A program made the position numbers and the translations under genes. DNA of 6,724 nt from an uncultured Campylobacter sp. (GTDB lineage: Bacteria > Campylobacterota > Campylobacteria > Campylobacterales > Campylobacteraceae). The number at the start of each line of letters is the position of its first letter. The first letter of the stretch is position 1. The stretch covers positions 1-6,724 of the forward strand of contig CALEHZ010000392.1 of the NCBI GenBank assembly GCA_937875715.1, written 5' to 3'. Below the pieces are notes generated by a model. It worked only from the letters and a program-made list of their open reading frames with translations. It ran no database searches and was not told the origin of the DNA. Of this stretch, positions 1 to 6,625 are shown piece by piece.

Positions 1-33
1 AAGCTAGAAAAGCTAAAAAATGATAGCAAATAA
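1..33 (+). CDS. Probable C-terminal tail of a truncated plus-strand gene
   Basis: Reading from base 1, the frame gives the short lysine-rich tail KLEKLKNDSK and stops at TAA 31-33. The start and nearly all of the gene lie left of the window, so no function can be assigned. The gene would converge on the decarboxylase gene, which ends at 145 on the other strand, and the repeat block between them starts at its stop codon. A second frame (ARKAKK, stop at 21-23) is equally short and cannot be excluded, so even the frame is uncertain. Confidence 0.35.
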   Translation, partial: KLEKLKNDSK

Positions 34-141
34 TTTTAAAAAATTCAGCCGCAGTTTAAACGGCTGTGAATTTTCTAAGGCTAAATTTTTAGAAAATTCA
101 GTCGCAGTTTTTATAAAATTCAAAAGTGAATTTTATAAAAA
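31..141. repeat. Block of AT-rich palindromic repeats between convergent genes
   Basis: Three stem-loops follow one another. The first pairs 40-51 with 61-74 (aaaattca then GCCG against CGGC then tgaatttt, with a 2-base bulge) around a loop containing TTTAAA. The second is a perfect 12-bp inverted repeat, TGAATTTTCTAA at 67-78 against TTAGAAAATTCA at 89-100, with a 10-base loop. The third is a perfect 15-bp inverted repeat, TTTTTATAAAATTCA at 108-122 against TGAATTTTATAAAAA at 127-141, with loop aaag. A degenerate copy at 31-46 (taattttaaaaaattc, 14 of 16 matches to the palindrome) overlaps the left stop codon. An 18-bp direct repeat (40-57 and 93-110, one mismatch) is superimposed with a 53-bp period. 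The block belongs to the same family as 3522-3585 and 6615-6694. Confidence 0.85.
108..141. terminator. Possible bidirectional terminator hairpin after the decarboxylase gene
   Basis: A perfect 15-bp stem with a 4-base loop (aaag) begins three bases beyond the decarboxylase stop codon on the minus strand, where an intrinsic terminator is expected. The stem has only one G-C pair and no long T run follows on either strand, so it is not a classical terminator. Stabilising or processing the mRNA 3' end is an equally good reading. The structure is seen directly; the role is inferred. Confidence 0.4.
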
Positions 142-144
142 CAT

Positions 145-1299
145 TTAATTTAGCCAATTTTTAAAATCACTTATAAACTCATCAATAGTCTCTTTTCTTA
201 CATGCGGCATTACGACTATATGAGCTAGCGCGCCGCCAAGCCTTTCATCAAAATCAGGCGCAAGTCCGTATTTGTGCATAATGCTAGTGTGCGGACGAGA
301 AAAATACACGGTATTTGAGTGCGGCAAAAGCCAGGCTTTTACGCCCAAATCATCAAGGCGAGATTTCAAATATACTGCGTTTTCAAGCATTTTTTCAGTT
401 TGTTCTTTGTAGCCAGAAATACCATAATGATTGATTAGCCAGTATAATTTAAGCGGACTTAGCGCCGAGCGAGAACAGCTAATCATCGGCATATTGCCGT
501 TTAGATAAGTAACCTCAAAGGCCTTTTGCTTCTCTAGCACACTTTTTGGGCACAAAAACACGCCACAAGGCTCATCAACGCCAAAAAATTTATGTCCGCT
601 AATAGCAATAGAATCATAGCCGTATTCGTCTTTTAGCACGATATCGCCGTGTTTATCAAAGATCAAATATCCGCCAAATAGCGCAGCATCAGCGTGGCGA
701 TACACAGCTGGAGGATTTTTTCTAGCGATTATTTCATTTATCACCTTGCCATCATCTATCGCACCCTTAAATGTAGTTCCTAGCGCAAATACAACAAGCG
801 CTGGTCTACTAGCATCAAGCTTCTTTTCAAAGTCTTTTGGCGACATATGACCTTCTTCATCAGAGTCAATAAAACAAAGCTCAATGCCTTGTAAGTCCGC
901 TAGGCGTGCGTTTGAGTAGTGAGCTTCTTTGCTTACATACATTATTGGCTTGCCTTTTTTCTTTAAAATTGTATTGCCAAAGTAGATTCCGTGGTTGTTT
1001 CCATCTGTTCCGCTATTTGTTACAAGCCCCCAAGCATCCTTAACATCAAAGCCAAAAAGCGGAGCAAAAAATTTAATTACCTCACGCTCAACATCAAAAG
1101 TCGGCATTATATGATCTTCTGGCTTAAACGCATCACCAACATTATCCATCATAGATTCACAAGCCTTGGTTTGTATCATCCATTCATAAAAGCCTTTTAA
1201 AGGCGCACCTTGCGTAACCGGATAACCGATTTTATTATATTTATTTAGCAGCTTTTTAGCCATTTCATCCATTAGTGTATCTGGCATTTTGTTTCTCAT
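145..1299 (-). CDS. hdc: PLP-dependent amino acid decarboxylase, histidine decarboxylase type
   Basis: This is a 384-residue group II pyridoxal-phosphate decarboxylase, predicted cytoplasmic, most like the Gram-negative histidine decarboxylases (Morganella type, about 378 aa), which turn histidine into histamine and CO2. Visible motifs in order are GLVTNSGTDGN (91-101, phosphate-binding region), H127 in KEAHYS (ring-stacking His), GTTFKGAIDD (174-183), HADAALFGG (202-210, with D204 for the pyridine nitrogen), SGHKFFG with the PLP lysine K237, and PCGV (244-247). The length matches this subgroup rather than the roughly 480-residue aromatic decarboxylases. The ATG at 1299 is preceded by AAGGAG five bases away; an in-frame ATG four codons later is less well placed. 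It is the second gene of an operon with the permease, 20 bases downstream. The family is secure. Histidine as substrate is an inference, because plant serine decarboxylases share these motifs and the active-site segments differ from Morganella as recalled. Confidence 0.85.
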   Translation of the reverse strand: MRNKMPDTLMDEMAKKLLNKYNKIGYPVTQGAPLKGFYEWMIQTKACESMMDNVGDAFKPEDHIMPTFDVEREVIKFFAPLFGFDVKDAWGLVTNSGTDGNNHGIYFGNTILKKKGKPIMYVSKEAHYSNARLADLQGIELCFIDSDEEGHMSPKDFEKKLDASRPALVVFALGTTFKGAIDDGKVINEIIARKNPPAVYRHADAALFGGYLIFDKHGDIVLKDEYGYDSIAISGHKFFGVDEPCGVFLCPKSVLEKQKAFEVTYLNGNMPMISCSRSALSPLKLYWLINHYGISGYKEQTEKMLENAVYLKSRLDDLGVKAWLLPHSNTVYFSRPHTSIMHKYGLAPDFDERLGGALAHIVVMPHVRKETIDEFISDFKNWLN

Positions 1300-1319
1300 T
1301 TTTTCTCCTTTTGAAGTGA

Positions 1320-2228
1320 TTATTTAAACATTTCATAAAGCCAAAAAATAATTGGCACATTGATAAAAGTAAAGCAAACACCAAGCGCTACGCTACTTAT
1401 TGCTAAGTTTGTATCAAGCTTAGCCTTTAAAATCATCGCAGATGCTAGCACCATCGGTGGCATCGCAGAGCCGATTAAGCCTACCATGTAGCTTGGACTT
1501 GCTTGAATACCAAAAAGCAAGGCAATACCAACATAAATAAGTGGCGAAATAATCATACCTAAAAATAGTACCAAAGCCGTGCTTTTTACACAAGATCTTA
1601 CAGAGCCAAAACCAAGTCCCAAACCAATGGCAAAAAGTGCTACTGGCACCATCGCCCCAGCCAAGAGCCTAATAGGCGCAAAAATGAGTTCTGGCAGCTC
1701 CACGCATTTTGCTAAAATTCCACCAACCAAGGCTAGAAAAGGCGGAAATTTCATCACTTTAAATACATTGCCAATTAGTGTAGTTTTATTTGGCACCGCA
1801 TAGCTTAAAACCATAGGTGAAAGAATAGCAGCTGGCAAGCAAGTAACGATTTGGTCATAAATTATAACCTCATTTGCGATGTCTTCGCCAAAATATCCTG
1901 TAAGTATCGGTAAGCCTACAAATAAAGTATTTCCAAGTAAAACCAAAAGTGCCATGCTAGCTGTAGTTGCCTTAGAAAATTTAAATAAAATTCCCAAAGC
2001 AAAAGCTAAAAACATAACCGCTAAATTGCTAGCAAATGAGGTTATAATAACGCTAAAAAGATGCAAATCTATATTTACATGATAAATTTTATCAAATATC
2101 ATAGCAGGAATTGCAAAAATCACCACAAAATCTACAAAGATAATAAGCTGAGATTGCGGAATTACCTTTGTTCTTTTGGCGATATAGCCAGTTGCTAGCA
2201 TAAAAAATATAGACAATAACGAAAGCAT
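1320..2228 (-). CDS. AEC-family (auxin efflux carrier/malate permease type) transporter
   Basis: This 302-residue, very hydrophobic inner-membrane protein can be read as about ten helices in two five-helix halves, the usual layout and length for the AEC family. Family-like segments are the N-terminal helix ending GYIAKR (14-19), GNTLFVGLPI (99-108), PVALFAIGLGLG (195-206) and the second-half motif SAMPPMVLASAMI (254-266) with its broken-helix proline pair. Known bacterial relatives move malate or other organic acids, and many are uncharacterised. The ATG at 2228 has GGAG just upstream, and an extended -10 box lies at 2262-2270. The gene is first in the operon, with its stop 20 bases before the decarboxylase start. 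That pairing suggests it carries the decarboxylase's amino acid, its amine product, or exchanges the two. This is a guilt-by-association inference, since histidine/histamine antiporters normally belong to the unrelated APC superfamily. Confidence 0.85.
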   Translation of the reverse strand: MLSLLSIFFMLATGYIAKRTKVIPQSQLIIFVDFVVIFAIPAMIFDKIYHVNIDLHLFSVIITSFASNLAVMFLAFALGILFKFSKATTASMALLVLLGNTLFVGLPILTGYFGEDIANEVIIYDQIVTCLPAAILSPMVLSYAVPNKTTLIGNVFKVMKFPPFLALVGGILAKCVELPELIFAPIRLLAGAMVPVALFAIGLGLGFGSVRSCVKSTALVLFLGMIISPLIYVGIALLFGIQASPSYMVGLIGSAMPPMVLASAMILKAKLDTNLAISSVALGVCFTFINVPIIFWLYEMFK

Positions 2229-2334
2229 ATGACTCCAAAAAATTCAAAAAAAATAGCTCAAATTATAGCACACTTTTAACCCTTTATTAACAAAATTAAA
2301 GTAATATTTCGTAACTTTTTAAAAAAGGTGAGCA
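2229..2334. promoter_or_regulatory. Divergent intergenic region between the permease operon and macA
   Basis: These 106 AT-rich bases must carry promoters for both operons. The minus-strand promoter is clear (TGCTATAAT). For macA on the plus strand the best -10 candidate is TAATAT at 2302-2307, with no convincing -35. The macA ribosome site is AAGGTGAG just before the ATG at 2335. TTAAC occurs at 2276-2280 and 2287-2291, spaced by 11 bp, which is about one helical turn, but it is too short to call an operator. The palindromic repeat family found in the other gaps is absent here. Confidence 0.55.
2262..2270 (-). promoter_or_regulatory. Extended -10 promoter of the permease-decarboxylase operon
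   Basis: On the minus strand this reads TGCTATAAT, a perfect extended -10 element (TGn followed by TATAAT). Transcription would start around 2255, leaving a leader of about 27 bases before the permease ATG at 2228. No good -35 hexamer sits at the usual distance (TTAATA at 17 bases, TTGTTA at 20). That agrees with Campylobacter sigma-70 promoters, which rely on the -10 region and upstream AT-rich periodicity. Confidence 0.7.
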
Positions 2335-3510
2335 ATGAAGAAAAAAATCATTATTTTAGGAATTATTATTTTAGTTGGCGGCTTTATAGCTTATAAAATT
2401 TTTAGCCCAAAAGAAAATACAAACTCACTTATAACCACTACTGTTAAAACTGCTCCGCTTGTATGGGGCGTGGATGCTACAGGCGAGGTTTTTGCCCAAA
2501 ATCTAGTAGATGTAGGAACAAGAGCCACCGGACAAATCAAAGAATTGTATGTAAAAGTAGGCGATCATGTAAAAGTAGGCGATAAAATCGCTCAAATCGA
2601 TGATAAAATTCAAAGAAATACTCTAGCACAAAGAGAAAGCGAGCTTTTGAGCTTAAAGGCAAAATTAAACTCAGCTAAAGTAGCACTTGATATCGCAAAA
2701 TCGCAGTATAATAGAGAATTAGCATTAGCTAAAAATAATGCTACCTCAAAAGAAAATCTAGAAAATTTTAAAAACGCTATGGCAAGTGCGGATGCAAATC
2801 TAAAAACCATTGAAGCAAGTATCGCTCAAAGCGAAATTTCCATTGGCACAGCAAAGGAAGATTTAAGCTATACTAACATTATAGCGCCTTTTGAAGGCAC
2901 TGTGGTCTCAGTGCCAGTTGAAGTAGGGCAGACACTAAATGCTGTTCAATCAGCCCCAACTGTGGCACAAATCGCTGATTTAAGCAAAATGGAAGTAAAA
3001 ATGGAGGTTAGCGAAGCTGATGTAGGAAATGTAAAAGTCGGCGATGAAGTAGAATACAGCATTTTAAGCAATATAAATAAAAAATATAAAGCCAAAGTAA
3101 GCTCGATTGACCCTGGTCTTACTTCGCTAAGTGATGGCAGATATGCTACAAATCAAAGCTCGGCTAGTGTTACAAAATCAGCTGTTTATTACTATGTAAA
3201 AATGCTTGTAGATAATGATGACAACATACTTAGAATTGGTATGACAACACAAAATAGAATAATTATCAAAAAACTTGACAAAGCACTTCAAATATCGTTA
3301 GCTTCGATAAAAAATGATAATGAAGGCACATATGTTTTACTAAAAAAAGATGATCAAATCGTAAAACAAAGAATAAAAATTGGTATCCAAACAAACGCCG
3401 CAGCGCAAATCTTAGAAGGCTTAAAAGAAGGTGATGTCGTAGTTAGCTCGCAAATGAGCCAAGAAGAAATAGATAAAATCATCGCAAGCAGAAAAGCAAG
3501 ATTTCACTAA
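2335..3510 (+). CDS. macA: MacA-type periplasmic adaptor (membrane fusion protein)
   Basis: This 391-residue adaptor of a MacAB-type tripartite exporter bridges the MacB transporter and an outer-membrane channel. A single N-terminal membrane segment (about 4-23) follows three lysines and keeps it in the inner membrane facing the periplasm. The first half of the lipoyl/barrel-sandwich domain is at about 56-92 (GTRATGQIKELYVKVGDHVKVG and onward). A long alpha-helical hairpin at about 93-178 is rich in Ala, Lys and Glu. The lipoyl half returns at about 180-214 (IIAPFEGTVVSVPVEVGQ). Beta-barrel and membrane-proximal domains follow to the C-terminus (GLKEGDVVVSS at 362-372). Length and order fit MacA of Proteobacteria. 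The start is supported by AAGGTGAG upstream. Adaptors of related pumps look alike, so the specific MacA name rests mainly on the MacB gene next to it. The exported substrate is not shown by the sequence. Confidence 0.9.
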   Translation: MKKKIIILGIIILVGGFIAYKIFSPKENTNSLITTTVKTAPLVWGVDATGEVFAQNLVDVGTRATGQIKELYVKVGDHVKVGDKIAQIDDKIQRNTLAQRESELLSLKAKLNSAKVALDIAKSQYNRELALAKNNATSKENLENFKNAMASADANLKTIEASIAQSEISIGTAKEDLSYTNIIAPFEGTVVSVPVEVGQTLNAVQSAPTVAQIADLSKMEVKMEVSEADVGNVKVGDEVEYSILSNINKKYKAKVSSIDPGLTSLSDGRYATNQSSASVTKSAVYYYVKMLVDNDDNILRIGMTTQNRIIIKKLDKALQISLASIKNDNEGTYVLLKKDDQIVKQRIKIGIQTNAAAQILEGLKEGDVVVSSQMSQEEIDKIIASRKARFH

Positions 3511-3521
3511 TGTTTAATAAG

Positions 3522-3585
3522 TGAATTTTATAAAATTCAGCTTGATTTCATAAAATTCAGGCCGAATTTTATAAGTGAATTTTAT
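3522..3585. repeat. Palindromic repeat block inside the macA-macB gap
   Basis: The 90-base gap between macA and macB is mostly repeat. TGAATTTTATAAAATTCA at 3522-3539 is a perfect 18-bp palindrome. A degenerate copy at 3543-3559 (one base shorter, T to C in the centre) supplies ATAAAATTC at 3550-3558, which pairs with GAATTTTAT at 3564-3572 around the loop aggcc. A further half-site GAATTTTAT lies at 3577-3585 in direct orientation 13 bp after the previous one and runs to 16 bases before the macB ATG. The copies match those at the two ends of the window. Confidence 0.9.
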
Positions 3586-3600
3586 GAAAAAGATAAAAAA

Positions 3601-5532
3601 ATGATAAAACTAGAAAATGTAAATAAAGTTTTTGCTAACGGCACAGAAGAAATGCTAGCCTTAAAAGGCATAAACTTACATATCGCAAAAGGTGAATTTA
3701 TCGCTATTGTAGGACAAAGCGGTAGCGGAAAATCAACACTTATGAATATAATTGGCTGCTTGGATACATTAAGTAGCGGTAAATACGAGCTTGATGGGCG
3801 TAATATCAGCAATTTTAGCAAAGATGAGCTAAGCGGCTTACGGCTTAAAAAATTCGGCTTTATTTTTCAACGCTACAATCTAATTAACGCAGACACTGCT
3901 AAAAACAATGTCTCCTTGCCTGGCATCTACGCTTGCATTTCGCAGGAACAAAGAAACAAAAGAGCCTTAGAGCTTTTGGCAAAATTAGGCTTAGACAATA
4001 AAGCCGACCAGCGCCCAAACACGCTAAGTGGTGGTCAGCAACAGCGTGTGAGCATAGCAAGGGCTTTAATGAATGGTGGCGAGATTTTGCTTTGTGATGA
4101 GCCAACTGGTGCGCTTGATAGTGCTAGTGGGCAAATGGTGATGGAAATAATCAAAGATCTACACGAACAAGGTCACACAATCATCATGGTAACGCACGAT
4201 AAGCAAATCGCAAGCTGGGCAAATCGTGTAATTGAAATAAAAGATGGAGAGATTATCAGCGATACAAGCAAGGACGAAAGGCAAAATTTAGCCACTTTAC
4301 AAAAAACAGAAATTGCCAAGCACAGCAGCTTAGAAATAGCAAAAGATAGGTTTTTTGAAAGCCTTGCTATGAGCATTGAGTCTATTAAAGCGCATAAACT
4401 TCGTTCGTTTTTAACCATGCTTGGAATCATCATCGGCATCACTTCTGTAATCTGCGTGGTGGCTTTGGCAAAAGGTAGCCAAGAGCAAATCATCAAATCA
4501 ATCAATAAAATGGGCACAAGCACAATACACATAAATCCCGGTCGTGGTCCAGGCGATAGAAACTCAGCTAAGGTTAAGCGCTTTACTGTTGAAGATGCAA
4601 AAATGCTAGAAAGACTCGATTTTATCGACTTTGCATCGCCTATAATGAGCGCTAGCAGCGAGCTAATATACTCAAATCTTTCAAGCAGCGCAAACGCAAG
4701 AGCTGGAAATGAGTATATTTTACAAATCTCAGGTGTGGAGCTAAAAGCTGGAAGAAATTTTAATTCGCACGATATAGACTCTTCTGCTTCTGTGATGATA
4801 ATAGATGAAAACACTCAAAAAGAATTTTTTGCTGGCCAAGACCCTGTGGGTAAAACCATACTTTTTAACAAGCAGCCTTTTGAAATAATTGGCATTTCAA
4901 AAAAAGAAGAAGGTCCATTTAGCGATAGCACTTTGAGCGTTTATATGCCTTATACCACGCTTATGAATAAGCTAACTGGTGATTATAACCTGCGCCAAAT
5001 CATCGTTAGTATAAATAATAGCACAAATAGCCAGCTAGCAGAACAGACAATTAGCGATATTTTACAAGTAAGAAGGCGCGCAAAAGACTTTCATATGCGA
5101 AATAGCGATACGATTATGCAAACCATAAAAGCCACCACCGATGCTATGAGCCTTTTAATTAGCGGAATTGCGCTTATTTCGCTGCTTGTAGGTGGAATTG
5201 GCGTGATGAATATCATGCTTGTAAGCGTAACTGAAAGAACAAGAGAAATCGGCATTCGCATGGCAATCGGCGCTAAAAGTAGCGATATCATGCTACAATT
5301 TTTGATTGAAGCGATTTTGCTTTGTGCCTTAGGCGGCTGTATAGGCGTATTTTTAGCCTTTTTCTTAGGCGAGATTTTTAATCTTATAATGACTGATATG
5401 CAGATGATTTTTTCAACCACATCAGTTTTCATCGCCTTTGGAATCTCAAGCATTATAGGAATTATCTTTGGCTATATGCCAGCTAAAAGCGCTAGCAATC
5501 TAAATCCAATCGATGCCTTACAAAGAGAATAA
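3601..5532 (+). CDS. macB: MacB-type ABC exporter, fused ATPase and permease
   Basis: This 643-residue protein has the full MacB architecture and usual length. The N-terminal ATPase (1 to about 225) shows Walker A GQSGSGKST (38-46), Q-loop Q90, signature LSGGQQQRV (142-150), Walker B ILLCDEP (162-168), D-loop GALD (170-173) and switch H199, so it should hydrolyse ATP. A linker leads to the first membrane helix (about 270-290, with the typical TMLGIIIGI), a large periplasmic domain (about 295-510) and three C-terminal helices (about 515-540, 565-590, 605-628) with the FtsX-like TERTREIGIRMAIGA segment at 544-558. It works as a dimer with MacA and an outer-membrane channel to expel substrates taken up from the periplasm. 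ATG 3601 is the only reasonable start in frame, but it lacks a clear Shine-Dalgarno sequence, and the preceding 90 bases are repeat. Natural substrate unknown; macrolides, peptides, lipoproteins or glycolipids are possible from the family. Confidence 0.95.
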   Translation: MIKLENVNKVFANGTEEMLALKGINLHIAKGEFIAIVGQSGSGKSTLMNIIGCLDTLSSGKYELDGRNISNFSKDELSGLRLKKFGFIFQRYNLINADTAKNNVSLPGIYACISQEQRNKRALELLAKLGLDNKADQRPNTLSGGQQQRVSIARALMNGGEILLCDEPTGALDSASGQMVMEIIKDLHEQGHTIIMVTHDKQIASWANRVIEIKDGEIISDTSKDERQNLATLQKTEIAKHSSLEIAKDRFFESLAMSIESIKAHKLRSFLTMLGIIIGITSVICVVALAKGSQEQIIKSINKMGTSTIHINPGRGPGDRNSAKVKRFTVEDAKMLERLDFIDFASPIMSASSELIYSNLSSSANARAGNEYILQISGVELKAGRNFNSHDIDSSASVMIIDENTQKEFFAGQDPVGKTILFNKQPFEIIGISKKEEGPFSDSTLSVYMPYTTLMNKLTGDYNLRQIIVSINNSTNSQLAEQTISDILQVRRRAKDFHMRNSDTIMQTIKATTDAMSLLISGIALISLLVGGIGVMNIMLVSVTERTREIGIRMAIGAKSSDIMLQFLIEAILLCALGGCIGVFLAFFLGEIFNLIMTDMQMIFSTTSVFIAFGISSIIGIIFGYMPAKSASNLNPIDALQRE

Positions 5533-5538
5533 AAATTT

Positions 5539-5546
5539 AGAAGGAA
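5539..5546 (+). promoter_or_regulatory. Ribosome binding site that sets a GTG start
   Basis: AGAAGGAA lies between the macB stop and a GTG at 5552, with about six bases between AGGA and the start codon. It decides the start of the downstream gene. The longer frame beginning at ATG 5513 lies inside macB, has no comparable site, and would add 13 hydrophilic residues in front of the membrane anchor. Confidence 0.75.
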
Positions 5547-5551
5547 AAGTC

Positions 5552-6625
5552 GTGAATACAAAATATAAAAAATTTCTTTTTATATGTTTTTTTGTTTTTA
5601 TTTTATCTTCGTTTTTATATTATATTTTTGTTATAAACTTAATCTGGCTTGGAAGCCAAAGCACAAGCTTAACTTGGTATTATAAAACTTTTCTTTTAAA
5701 AACCCACAAAGCAGGCTCTATAATCATAGATAGTGGCTCTAACTCATATCACGGAATAAAATCAAGTTTAATAGAAAAAGAATTTAACAAAACAACCATA
5801 AATGTAGCAGATAGCGTTGTTGTTCCGTTGTTTGCAAAACTTGCTAGATTAGAAAAAACCGTAAAAAGAGGTGATATTTTAATACTGCCTTTTGAATACT
5901 CTGCTTTAATAGACCAAGATGCTATTGAGTGGCAGTTTGCAGCCGGTGTTTTTTTTGATTTTAGTTATTACTTTGAGTTTTTAAGTCTTAAAGACAAAAT
6001 AAAAATAATTTCTCATGTACCTTTTCATACTTTAATAAAAGTTATAAAATCTATAAAAAAAGGCTATAAAGATGAAAATTATCACAAAGAAAATATAAAT
6101 ATACTTTATGCTTTAGCAAATCAAGAAAAGATAGAAAATGATAAAATTAGCGACGCTTTTTTAAAGCAAGCTATTTCTAGTAAACTTATTACTTATAATG
6201 GTGATTTTGGGATTGTTGCTAAGCCTGTACCATATCCGCCAGCTGCAGCAAAGCATTGTTTTGATAATTGCAGCATTTGTACTTATTCTATGGCATATGC
6301 AAATGCTAAATTTAACAGATACCCTATAAAAAATTTTTTAGATAAAATGAACAAAATTGGAGTAAAGGTAATTTTTACCTATCCTAGCGTGGCTGGGAAA
6401 AATTGTTATGATTTTACAAATGAAACACTAAAAAATAGCTTCAATAATCTTATGAGTGAGTTTAAAAATGAAATACAACAACAAGGAGCGCTATTTATAG
6501 CAAATAGCCATGAAGAATCATATTTTGATGAAAAATACATATACGACACCACTTATCACTTAGATCAAGAAGGAAAAATCATAAGAACATTAAGACTAAT
6601 CGATCACTTAAAGAAAATTTTATAA
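5552..6625 (+). CDS. Membrane-anchored SGNH-hydrolase-like protein, putative O-acyltransfer or esterase role
   Basis: The protein has 357 residues from the GTG start. One N-terminal membrane segment (about 8-31) suggests a periplasmic body anchored in the inner membrane. IIIDSGSNSYHGI (57-69) fits SGNH block I of a family whose usual form is like GGSN followed by GI, making S63 the likely nucleophile. GDILILPFEY (107-116) and GVKVIFTYPS (270-279) are conserved strands of that family. YDTTYHLDQEG (331-341) is the terminal Asp/His block (D332, H336). Such proteins often occur with MBOAT acyltransferases and polysaccharide genes, but no such partner is visible here. A cysteine cluster (C236, C240, C243, then C285) is unusual and could form disulfides. 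The gene follows macB by 19 bases, so it is probably co-transcribed. It is markedly more AT-rich than macB (7, 9 and 17 G+C of 60 in rows starting 5581, 6001 and 6121, against 29 of 60 in the row starting 4081), hinting at separate origin. Precise function unknown. Confidence 0.7.
   Translation: MNTKYKKFLFICFFVFILSSFLYYIFVINLIWLGSQSTSLTWYYKTFLLKTHKAGSIIIDSGSNSYHGIKSSLIEKEFNKTTINVADSVVVPLFAKLARLEKTVKRGDILILPFEYSALIDQDAIEWQFAAGVFFDFSYYFEFLSLKDKIKIISHVPFHTLIKVIKSIKKGYKDENYHKENINILYALANQEKIENDKISDAFLKQAISSKLITYNGDFGIVAKPVPYPPAAAKHCFDNCSICTYSMAYANAKFNRYPIKNFLDKMNKIGVKVIFTYPSVAGKNCYDFTNETLKNSFNNLMSEFKNEIQQQGALFIANSHEESYFDEKYIYDTTYHLDQEGKIIRTLRLIDHLKKIL

Noticed and set aside
31..141. CRISPR array
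   Set aside because: The repeats are palindromes of variable length with irregular short spacing, with no uniform repeat-spacer pattern and no cas genes nearby.
991..1200. Plus-strand open frame of 69 codons inside the decarboxylase gene
   Set aside because: It lies antisense to the well-conserved PLP decarboxylase, has no ribosome site and no recognisable protein features.
2276..2291. TTAAC direct repeats one helical turn apart as an operator
   Set aside because: Five-base repeats in AT-rich DNA are expected by chance and no regulator gene is adjacent.
3522..3539. Palindrome as a binding site of a specific repressor such as Fur or a TetR-type protein
   Set aside because: Copies occur in clusters after stop codons and are absent from the promoter region, which is the opposite of operator placement; protein binding for another purpose remains possible.
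4173..4814. Minus-strand open frame of 213 codons opposite macB
   Set aside because: The macB frame has all ABC motifs intact over the same bases; the antisense frame is a by-product of macB codon use.
5513..5551. Longer start (ATG 5513) for the SGNH-like gene, overlapping macB
   Set aside because: It has no ribosome site, while GTG 5552 is preceded by AGAAGGAA at good spacing and starts directly before the membrane anchor.
5949..5956. Run of eight T in the SGNH-like gene as a phase-variation switch
   Set aside because: Campylobacter phase variation typically uses poly-G/C runs; an eight-base T run is common in DNA this AT-rich and the frame is intact.
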